Translations under genes and position numbers: made by a program
Assembly (NCBI GenBank): GCA_012719815.1
Contig: JAAXZP010000262.1
Coordinates: forward strand, 1 to 6,818
DNA length: 6,818 bases
Direction of reading: 5' to 3'
Source: Christensenellaceae bacterium
GTDB taxonomy: Bacteria > Bacillota > Clostridia > Christensenellales > SZUA-584
Part shown: positions 1 through 5,778 of the stretch, piece by piece
Numbering within the stretch: position 1 is the first letter of the stretch
Layout: every line of letters begins with the position of its first letter
The notes under the pieces: generated by a model
What the model saw: the letters and a program-made list of their open reading frames with translations, nothing else
Databases searched by the model: none
What the model was told of the DNA's origin: nothing

Positions 1-714
1 ATGAAAAGCCTGTACCCGGACGGCGGTTACAAGGTGCTCGCCGAACACGCGGCAGGCAGCAGGCACAAGCCGACAGGCATGCTGGACTGCGGCAAGCGGT
101 GCCCGGTTTATGCGTACAGGTCGCATAGCCGCCTGCTCTATCGTGAATACGGCTACGTGGCTGTCGGTGAAGACAGCTATGTCGTGCTGCTCAAAAACGC
201 TCTCGTGCCGCGGGCGGCAATAGCCGCAGCCTGCGTTGCGGTGATTGCCGGCGCGGTTATTTTCGCGTTTGCAATGGCCAGGCCCCAGGAAGCGGCGAGC
301 CTGCCGGAGGAGCCGGTGGCGGCGGCGGGCAAGCAGCTTGAGCTGGAGGAAGGCGCGGTAGACTGGGAGGGCGAAAAACCGCAGGATACCGGCGGCAGCG
401 GCGCTGTACGGGGCATCGCGATACCCGGCTTCAAGAGCATCACGGTGGAAGCGAACAAAAAGGACGTGAAGGTAAACTTCCAGAACCCGGAAGGCAACCC
501 GTGCTATTTCGAGATCAGCCTGCTTCTGGCCGACGGCACAGAGCTTTATAAATCGAAGATGATCGAGCCGGGCAAGGGTCTGTATGAAATCACGCTGAAC
601 CAACCGCTGAAGGCGGGCGAGTATGACGCGGTGGTCAAATACGACACATTCAGCCTGGAAGGCTTGGCGCCGATGAACGGCGCTGAGGTGCAGATCAAGC
701 TGATTGCGCAGTGA
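1..714 (+). CDS. signal-anchored membrane protein with extracytoplasmic C-terminal beta-rich domain, function unknown
   Basis: An ATG sits exactly at the window edge and reads 237 codons to TGA. Nothing upstream is visible, so the true start could be further left. Residues 1-70 are basic and Tyr-rich, have no signal-peptide character, and carry a Cys pair (C30, C34). One membrane helix spans about 72-93. An acidic, Ala/Pro/Gly-rich linker follows at 94-138. Residues 140-237 form a beta-rich domain starting IPGFKSITV and containing GEYDAVVKY near 206-214. The predicted topology is a cytoplasmic N-terminus, one anchor and an outside domain. I recall similar C-terminal domains in uncharacterised clostridial proteins, but I cannot name a family with certainty. 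It is first in a run of four exported proteins, 71 bp before the next gene, which suggests it is an anchor or assembly part of the same surface system. That role is inference. No enzymatic motif is visible. Confidence 0.75.
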   Translation: MKSLYPDGGYKVLAEHAAGSRHKPTGMLDCGKRCPVYAYRSHSRLLYREYGYVAVGEDSYVVLLKNALVPRAAIAAACVAVIAGAVIFAFAMARPQEAASLPEEPVAAAGKQLELEEGAVDWEGEKPQDTGGSGAVRGIAIPGFKSITVEANKKDVKVNFQNPEGNPCYFEISLLLADGTELYKSKMIEPGKGLYEITLNQPLKAGEYDAVVKYDTFSLEGLAPMNGAEVQIKLIAQ

Positions 715-739
715 GCGCGGAAACCAGCGCAGTAAAAAT

Positions 740-757
740 GCGGCCATAAAGTGCCGC
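740..757 (+). other. small hairpin in the gap between genes 1 and 2
   Basis: GCGGC at 740-744 pairs with GCCGC at 753-757 around an 8-nt loop. No T-run follows, so it is not a convincing terminator. It lies just ahead of the ribosome binding site of the beta-helix gene and may affect mRNA processing or be incidental. Confidence 0.3.
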
Positions 758-771
758 CGATTATAAAACGC

Positions 772-788
772 AAAGGAGAAGTAAATTG
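772..788 (+). promoter_or_regulatory. Shine-Dalgarno site and TTG start for the beta-helix gene
   Basis: AAAGGAG at 772-778 is followed by a 7-nt spacer and TTG at 786-788. The reading frame from this TTG gives a classical signal peptide beginning MRKLIVLVLA. This is the only good ribosome binding site ahead of the beta-helix gene, and it places the intended start here rather than at the in-frame GTG at 845, which has no comparable site. Confidence 0.8.
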
Positions 789-2077
789 AGAAAGTTAATT
801 GTATTGGTATTGGCCATGATGATGGTGCTGGCGATGGTGCCGACGTGGCTATGGCGGCGGATGCTACGCTGACAGTTGGAACGTCTGCGTATCCGACGAT
901 ACAGTCAGCAGTGGACGCTGTGGGTACAGGTACGACGGAAATCATTCTCCCGGCGGGAACTTATAGCGAAAATGTAAATATAGTTCAGCAAGCCGGGAAA
1001 AACATCATCATTACAGGACAGGTCGAAGTCGTTTTCAAAGGGCAAATAATTATAGACGGTCAGAACCGCTCGACTGGAACTGAAACGCTGACGATCAGAA
1101 ATCTGACGGTTGAAAAGTCGGGGTCATCACCGCATTGGGTGATTGATCTGAAAAAGTACACGCACAATGTAACAGTTGAAAACTGTACATTTATAAACTG
1201 TGGTATTCAGGCCGGCTCTTCAGGTGGCAATACCGCATTTAGAACAGTGGTCCGCGACTGTACGTTCACAAATCTCGGTTACAGTGCCATCCAAGCGCGT
1301 TGCCAAACAATTACAATTGAAGACGTTACTGTAACGGATGGTGCAGGCGGTTTCAATCTTCAAAACTCCAGCAACATCACAATAAAGAATGTAAGAGTTG
1401 AGGTCAGTCAGTTTGCACTTTGGATCGGCCCTGGTGCTGTCGCTGGCAATGTGAATATTATCGATTCATTGCTGTCGTCTACAGGAACGGGGCATCAGTG
1501 GTTGGGAGCAATCATTTTTAGAGATGGCTCTAGCGGCAACGTAACGATTACCGGATCGGACATTTTAGGCGCTGTGAGATGCCTTTCTTCCCCCAATGTG
1601 AAAATAAGTTCAGACGGCGTGTACTGGGAAGGTGACATGACGGGGTTTGATCCGTCCCAGCTCAACATCCTAAACAATACGCTTGTGCCTCATTTTGGCA
1701 AAAACACTATTGTAACAGCCGGCGTTGATCCCACCTTCACCATTATCATTCCCGCAACGGTGAACCTGGGCACGCTGCAGAAGGGCGTTGTGGTGCCGGA
1801 TAAGGATTTCCCGGTGGAAGCGAAGAATGTGATTATAGAAGCGGGCAAGAGCATAGTTGTATCGGTCGCGAGCGACTTTGAGCTCAGTACAAGCGGTGGT
1901 GCAACGCTGGGTTATCAGCTGCATAACAGCTCGGAGAAAGTGGGTAATAATGAGACATTTGCGACGTTTACAGGAGATCGCACTGAGGCCGGCAAAGTCA
2001 AGGTGCCGGATACCAGCGGTATTTCCGTGGCGGGTGTCTATCAGGATACGATGACGTTTACGATCGCGTATCAATAA
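786..2077 (+). CDS. secreted right-handed parallel beta-helix protein with shared C-terminal domain; frameshift in signal peptide
   Basis: Two frames make up this gene. From TTG 786 comes a Lys/Arg start, a hydrophobic core and MVPT, but that frame stops at 870-872. The rest is open in another frame from about 845 to TAA at 2077 and begins VAMAADATL. One extra base near 845 would join them into VPTVAMA|AD, a perfect signal peptidase I site. The 410-residue body (numbered from codon 845) has a YPTIQSAVDAV...GTYSENV entry motif at 16-44, typical of pectate-lyase-like beta-helices. Degenerate beta-helix turns follow at about 80-255 (LTIRNLTV, VTVENCTF, ITIEDVTV, ITIKNVRV, VTITGSDI). A beta-sandwich-like domain occupies 295-410, from PTFTIIIPATVNLGTLQKG to DTMTFTIAY, and is homologous to the end of the next gene. 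No catalytic triad is evident; it may bind carbohydrate or be purely structural. If the frameshift is real, the protein is not exported and the gene is effectively broken. If it is a sequence error, the gene is intact (about 430 residues). Confidence 0.8.
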
Positions 2078-2095
2078 GCTCAAAAACGAATGCAC

Positions 2096-2133
2096 GGCAG
2101 CCGTATCCGCGTCAAAAACGGATACGGCCTGCC
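2096..2133 (+). other. strong stem-loop between the beta-helix and Big_2 genes
   Basis: The left arm at 2096-2109 pairs with 2119-2127 and 2129-2133, giving 14 base pairs with a single bulged C at 2128 and a 9-nt loop (CGTCAAAAA). Three more pairs are possible beyond one mismatch (GCA 2092-2094 with TGC 2135-2137). The downstream bases TTGCGTTAGC are not a proper T-tract. It may be an RNase barrier that sets different transcript levels for the two genes, or a weak terminator. The pairing is seen directly; the role is inferred. Confidence 0.7.
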
Positions 2134-2172
2134 TTGCGTTAGCTGTAAGTCACAGTTCCAAGGAGTGGGCAG

Positions 2173-3279
2173 ATGAAAAGAATTCTGGCCGTGATATTGA
2201 CCGTTGGGCTAATATTGGGCCTGAGTGCAATGCCGGCACTGGCCGAGGAACCGGCGCAGAGTTATAACGTGTCGGGCATTATTCAGGCTGCGGAGAACGG
2301 CATGGTTTCCGGTACACTGACCGATAGCGCGGACCCGCCCGCCATTACTTTGACTGTTTCGGGTACCATAACGGATTTTGAGGATCATACGGCCACGCTG
2401 ACCGGCACGGTAAGCGGCGGCATTGAAGGCGAGATCGAAGCCACAGTAAATGACGCCGGTGTGGCTGCGCTGTCCGGCGAGATTACCGGGGCGGATGACG
2501 TCCGCTGGTGGATCAGCGGCTACTTCCCGAAATCCGTTGCGGACGGGAAGTTCGTCGGAAAGGTATCCGCAGCGCCGCCCGAAACCTATGTGACGGGCAT
2601 AACGGTGGACACGGAGACAGGCGACGATAATGTAGAAGTGGGCAAGACGCTGCAGATGGTCGCCCGTGTGGAGCCCGGCGGCGCGTCGGATAAGATGGCT
2701 TGGTCGGTTAAGACGGACGGCAGCGGCGCGGCTGAAATTGATATGGATACGGGCCTGCTCACCGGAAAACAGGCCGGCATTGTGACGGTAACGGCTAAGG
2801 CGCTGGACGGGTCATTAAAGTACGCCGAAATGCAGGTGACGGTAACAGAGCCTATTGTGACAGCGACGCCCGAAGAGCAGCCGCCATTGGCTGCGGCGTC
2901 CAGTGAAGAGACGTCGCCTAATGCCCCTTCCTATGTCATCGATATTCCGGGGAAAGTGGACTTTGGCACGCTTCAGAAGGGCACAGGCGTGAAGACGAAG
3001 CCCTTTACCATCAAAGTAACGGATGCTCAAATCGATGAGGGAAAAATCGAGGTGCGCGTCCACAGCACCTTCGAAATGAAATACAAGGACCAGTCTATTC
3101 CGTTCTCTCTGCACAACAGCAAGGCGGCCGTTGGTAACGGGGAAATTTTTGCGGTGTTTACGGGCAGCAATCAGGAGGAAAACGGTACAGTCAATATAAA
3201 CACTGCCAATATCGCTTATTCGGGAAATTATACGGGAATCATGACCTTTAGCATTACCTATGAAAATGATGGGAACTGA
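2173..3279 (+). CDS. secreted Big_2 (bacterial Ig-like) surface protein with shared C-terminal domain
   Basis: The start is ATG 2173 with AAGGAG at 2160-2165 and a 7-nt spacer. The product has 368 residues. A signal peptide at 1-24 ends in the ALA|EE cleavage motif. Residues 30-133 are a Gly/Thr/Ser-rich beta region with recurring SGT, TGT and EGE turns (SGTLTDS, SGTITDF, TGTVSGG, SGEITGA) that I cannot assign to a family. Residues 139-226 match the bacterial Ig-like Big_2 pattern (VTGITVD, VEVGKTLQ, AWSV, GLLTGKQAGIVTVTAKA). A Pro/Ser/Thr/Glu-rich linker covers 227-253. Residues 254-368 are homologous to the last domain of the preceding gene, sharing IP..V.[FL]GTLQKG, LHNS, VGN, FA.FTG and MTF[ST]I. 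There is no LPXTG, SLH or WxL signal, so retention on the cell probably needs a partner, possibly the membrane protein encoded next. A surface adhesin or structural role is inferred. Confidence 0.85.
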   Translation: MKRILAVILTVGLILGLSAMPALAEEPAQSYNVSGIIQAAENGMVSGTLTDSADPPAITLTVSGTITDFEDHTATLTGTVSGGIEGEIEATVNDAGVAALSGEITGADDVRWWISGYFPKSVADGKFVGKVSAAPPETYVTGITVDTETGDDNVEVGKTLQMVARVEPGGASDKMAWSVKTDGSGAAEIDMDTGLLTGKQAGIVTVTAKALDGSLKYAEMQVTVTEPIVTATPEEQPPLAAASSEETSPNAPSYVIDIPGKVDFGTLQKGTGVKTKPFTIKVTDAQIDEGKIEVRVHSTFEMKYKDQSIPFSLHNSKAAVGNGEIFAVFTGSNQEENGTVNINTANIAYSGNYTGIMTFSITYENDGN

Positions 3280-3280
3280 T

Positions 3281-4120
3281 ATGACCAAAAATGATAGAAG
3301 CCGCGCGAAACATAAGCGCTGGATATACGCCATACTGGCCGCTCTGGTCGTTCTTATGGCGCAGCCCCTGATGGCGGCAGCGGAAGGGCCGGGTTCTAAG
3401 GATACGGACGTCAGCGCCGTCGTCTATCCGTTCTATGAATTTACCCTGCCGCCGAGCGCCACCGTGACGTATCCCAATACGACGGTACTGGTCGGGCAGT
3501 TCGGCGTGAACGATCTGCTGCTGCTGGAAAAGGAAACGCTGGCCATCGAACTGGTACGTGGCGTGATGAGGGCGCGGGGCTACGCAAGAGAAGTGCTGGC
3601 GTACGACGTGACGTTCGAACCACCTTATCTGGTGGACGCGTCCCACATCGGGCAGAGCTATGATGTGTCGGTCGCCATCGACCGGGATGCTTTTGACGGC
3701 GCGACGCGCGCTTTTTACGACGCGACGCTGGAATTTCGGGTGCGCTCTATGCTGACCGGGGAGGTCGTCTGGAGGGGCACGACCACCGTGACGGCGTTCA
3801 AGGCGCAGGGCGATGGTCAAGAAGGCGATGAAGGCGGCGTCGTACCGCCGGATACCGGAGACGGAGGCGTGGTGCCGCCGGACACTGGGGACGACACAAT
3901 GCCCGAAGAACCGGTGCCGCAGGCCAGCCCGGGAACAGGGCAGCCGGAAGGCGGGCAGCCGGGCGTGGTAATTCCCGCAGAGGAGATACCCGCAGCGCAG
4001 CCGGCATGGTCCGGCTTGTGGTGGTGGTGGATCCCGGTGACCGCATTGGCGGCGCTGCTGCTGATACTGCTGCTCGTGCTGTGGCGCAGACGCAGGCGGG
4101 AGGAAGAGCAGTCGGGATAA
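3281..4120 (+). CDS. type I membrane protein: signal peptide, divergent ectodomain, Pro/Gly stalk, C-terminal membrane helix with Arg tail
   Basis: ATG 3281 starts one base after the previous stop, with GGGA at 3271-3274 as a weak ribosome site. An in-frame ATG at 3260 inside the previous gene would add seven residues and has poorer signals. From 3281 the protein is 279 residues. The signal peptide is about 1-34 (basic start, hydrophobic 14-30, AAA|EG). The ectodomain, about 45-172, runs from YEFTLPPSATVTYP to GATRAFYDATLEFRV. Its order of motifs resembles the C-terminal domain of the two upstream proteins, though divergently. A stalk at 175-241 includes two copies of a 10-residue repeat (186-205). 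Four Trp at 247-250 open the membrane helix, which ends at 268; R269-R273 and an acidic end follow. This suits a membrane-anchored receptor or anchor for the secreted partners, much as DUF916-type proteins accompany WxL proteins. That role is inference. It is the last gene of the operon, followed by a terminator. Confidence 0.8.
   Translation: MTKNDRSRAKHKRWIYAILAALVVLMAQPLMAAAEGPGSKDTDVSAVVYPFYEFTLPPSATVTYPNTTVLVGQFGVNDLLLLEKETLAIELVRGVMRARGYAREVLAYDVTFEPPYLVDASHIGQSYDVSVAIDRDAFDGATRAFYDATLEFRVRSMLTGEVVWRGTTTVTAFKAQGDGQEGDEGGVVPPDTGDGGVVPPDTGDDTMPEEPVPQASPGTGQPEGGQPGVVIPAEEIPAAQPAWSGLWWWWIPVTALAALLLILLLVLWRRRRREEEQSG
3836..3895 (+). repeat. two tandem 30-bp coding repeats (GVVPPDTGD units)
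   Basis: Units at 3836-3865 and 3866-3895 encode GVVPPDTGDG and GVVPPDTGDD in the stalk of the membrane protein. The nine shared codons differ at five third positions, all synonymous, so the peptide has been kept while the DNA drifted. Each contains PPDTG, which fits the (S/P)PXTG consensus described for Clostridioides difficile sortase B. A third loose match, SPGTG, is encoded at 3926-3940. Confidence 0.75.
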
Positions 4121-4122
4121 TG

Positions 4123-4139
4123 CCGGCTTAAGACGCCGG
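4123..4139 (+). other. short hairpin just after the stop of the membrane protein gene
   Basis: CCGGC at 4123-4127 pairs with GCCGG at 4135-4139 around a 7-nt loop, starting three bases after the TAA stop. There is no T-run behind it, so it is unlikely to terminate by itself. It may protect the 3' end of the message. Confidence 0.3.
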
Positions 4140-4187
4140 TTCAACCGATACGGCGTGATGCATAAACTGCCGAAACAGACGAAGAAG

Positions 4188-4223
4188 CGGGGGCAGGCTG
4201 CATGGGCTTTGCCCCCGATTTTT
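4188..4223. terminator. intrinsic terminator between convergent operons
   Basis: CGGGGGCA at 4188-4195 pairs perfectly with TGCCCCCG at 4210-4217 around a 14-nt loop. On the + strand it is followed by ATTTTTGTTGTTT, a good termination tract for the surface-protein operon ending at 4120. Read on the - strand, the same stem lies 38 nt after the transporter ATPase stop and is followed by CTTCTTCGTCTGTTT, a weaker U-rich tract, so it may also stop the opposing operon. The remainder of the 4121-4255 gap holds no gene that I can see. Confidence 0.8.
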
Positions 4224-4255
4224 GTTGTTTAGGCGCTATAAGGATGGTGAGAGGC

Positions 4256-4999
4256 TTATTCCCGAACTATATTCCACTCCAGCAGCTTGCTTAAAAAGCG
4301 GGCGAATTCGGGCGTCTGCGGGTGCGCGAAGAGCTGCTCGCTGGGGCCGTATTCCAGCAGCCGTCCTTCGTGCAGGAACGCGATGTGTTCGCACGCGTGG
4401 CGCGCAAAACCCATCTCGTGCGTCACGATGATGAAGCGGATGCCGTCGGCCTTCAGCTCGCTTATCATGTCCAGCACCTCGGTGGTGAATTCGGGGTCCA
4501 GCGCGCTGGTGGGCTCATCCAATAGCAGCAGGCGGGGCCGGGGCGCGATGGCCCGCGCGATGGCGATGCGCTGCTGCTCGCCGCCCGAGAGGGCGCCGGG
4601 CCGCTTGTGCGCCTGGCTTAGCAGCCCAAAGCGGGAAAGCAGGGCGTTGGCCCGCGCGTCCGCTTCGGCCTGCGTAAAGCCATGCACATGGACGAGAGGC
4701 ACGGTGATGTTCTGCCGGGCCGTCATGTGACGGAACAGCCCGCCCTGCTGGAACACGAAGCCGATGCGGCGGCGGTAGAGCATCAGGCTGCTCTCATCGT
4801 GCCCGGCTTCTTCGCCGTCCATCATCACCCGGCCTTCGGTGGGCAGCAGAAGGCCGCCGATGATGCGCAGGAGCGTGGATTTGCCGCTGCCCGAAGGCCC
4901 CACGACGGCCAGCGTATCGATGGTGTCCGAAAAATCGATAGGGCCCAGCACTTGCTGCCCGTTGAACGTTTTTGTAAGGCCGATGAGCTCAAGTTTCAT
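4256..4999 (-). CDS. polar amino acid ABC transporter ATP-binding protein
   Basis: This 247-residue protein is the ATP-hydrolysing subunit of an amino acid importer (HisP/GlnQ type), acting on the inner face of the membrane as a dimer. All hallmarks are present: Walker A GPSGSGKST at 34-42, Q-loop at 84-85 (FVFQQGG), the signature LSGGEQQR at 137-144, Walker B LLLLDE at 157-162, D-loop SALD at 165-168, and the H-loop His194 in VTHEM. Length is normal for the family. The start ATG at 4999 overlaps the permease end by 11 bp, which points to translational coupling; a GGAG lies about 12 nt upstream of the start. Divergence before Walker A (FSDTIDTLAVV, where family members usually have a G-E-VVV-type stretch) is mild. 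The exact amino acid substrate cannot be read from this subunit. Confidence 0.95.
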   Translation of the reverse strand: MKLELIGLTKTFNGQQVLGPIDFSDTIDTLAVVGPSGSGKSTLLRIIGGLLLPTEGRVMMDGEEAGHDESSLMLYRRRIGFVFQQGGLFRHMTARQNITVPLVHVHGFTQAEADARANALLSRFGLLSQAHKRPGALSGGEQQRIAIARAIAPRPRLLLLDEPTSALDPEFTTEVLDMISELKADGIRFIIVTHEMGFARHACEHIAFLHEGRLLEYGPSEQLFAHPQTPEFARFLSKLLEWNIVRE

Positions 5000-5774
5000 A
5001 GCTGAATTTTTTCTCCAGTTTTTTGGTGATCAGCGTGACGGGCAGCGTCAGCGCGAGGTACAGCAGGCCCAGCAGAAAATAGCACTCGAACAGCTTGAAG
5101 TTGTCGGCGCTGATTTCGCGTATGGTTTGGGTCAGCTCAATCACGGCGATCCAGGACAGCAGTGATGAATCCTTGATGATGGATGCCAGCTGGCCGGTGA
5201 GCGCGGGCAGCGTGCGCGTCACCATCTGGGGCAGTATGACCAGCCGCAGCGTCTGGCTCCGGCTGAAGCCCACGGCTTTGGCCGCTTCCCACTGCGTGGC
5301 CTCGATGGACAGCAGGCTGCCGCGGATAATCTCGCTGATATACGCGCCTTCGAATATCGAGAGTATGAGTACGCCCGCGACGAAACGGTTGTCTATGCCC
5401 CAGGCGGTGCCGATGATGTAGAAGAAGAGGTAAATCTGCATCATCAGCGGCGTTCCGCGGCTAAACTTGACGTAGAAACCGCATAGATAGCGCAGCATCA
5501 GCACGCGCGAGCCCTGCCCGAGCGCGCTGAGCACGCCCAGCAGCAGGCTGACCGCGAAGCTGGCGAGGCTGATGAGCAGCGTCATCAGAAAGCCCTGACC
5601 GATGCGGGTGCGGTACTCGCTGACAAAACTGAAATCGAACGTGACGCCCACGGCGGTCAGCGACAGCCAGAACACCGCGACGATGATCACGGTGAGCAGC
5701 AATAAATTGAGCGCCGCCTTGAGTGGCAGCGCCTTTTCGTTTCTATTTTGCAAAAACAGTTCTCTTAGCTTCAT
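4989..5774 (-). CDS. polar amino acid ABC transporter permease (HisM/GlnP family)
   Basis: This 261-residue integral membrane subunit forms the translocation path of the importer. An N-terminal hydrophobic segment at about 20-42 precedes the conserved core. In the core are a helix at 61-84, FSRGTPLMMQIYLFFY at 104-119 (the RGTPL motif of this family), further helices near 131-148 and 190-212, the cytoplasmic EAA loop at 163-182 (EAAKAVGF...LPQ) that docks with the ATPase, and a last helix near 229-250. ATG 5774 lies 4 bp after the binding-protein stop and has no strong ribosome site, so its translation is probably coupled to the upstream gene. The only permease in the operon, it would work as a homodimer. 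The extra N-terminal helix is a known variation among Firmicute members. Confidence 0.93.
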   Translation of the reverse strand: MKLRELFLQNRNEKALPLKAALNLLLLTVIIVAVFWLSLTAVGVTFDFSFVSEYRTRIGQGFLMTLLISLASFAVSLLLGVLSALGQGSRVLMLRYLCGFYVKFSRGTPLMMQIYLFFYIIGTAWGIDNRFVAGVLILSIFEGAYISEIIRGSLLSIEATQWEAAKAVGFSRSQTLRLVILPQMVTRTLPALTGQLASIIKDSSLLSWIAVIELTQTIREISADNFKLFECYFLLGLLYLALTLPVTLITKKLEKKFSYET

Positions 5775-5778
5775 GCTG

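Noticed and set aside
739..767. Possible promoter with TATAAA at 762-767 ahead of the beta-helix gene
   Set aside because: The matching -35 position reads TGCGGC, far from consensus, and transcription would start inside the Shine-Dalgarno sequence.
845..847. GTG at 845 as the true start of the beta-helix protein
   Set aside because: There is no adequate ribosome site, and the codons from here (VAMAAD) read as the end of a signal peptide. The ribosome site and hydrophobic segment lie upstream in another frame.
786..872. Programmed ribosomal frameshift or phase-variable tract in the signal peptide
   Set aside because: There is no X-XXY-YYZ slippery heptamer, homopolymer run or tandem repeat at the shift point near 840-850. 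A single-base deletion or sequence error explains it more simply.
1670..2095. - strand open frame of 141 codons opposite the C-terminal domain of the beta-helix gene
   Set aside because: It is antisense to a domain that is conserved with the next gene on the + strand. The translated product is basic and Cys/His-rich without family features.
3254..4144. Long open frame on the - strand (296 codons), longer than the + strand gene it overlaps
   Set aside because: Its product is an Arg/His/Pro-rich composition with no domain, signal or ribosome site, typical of the antisense of a GC-rich gene. The + strand gene has a signal peptide, a membrane helix, a stalk and operon context.
4682..5005. + strand open frame of 107 codons inside the ATPase gene
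   Set aside because: It lies antisense to the Walker A and Q-loop region of a clear ABC ATPase; His/Gln/Ala-rich translation and no independent signals.
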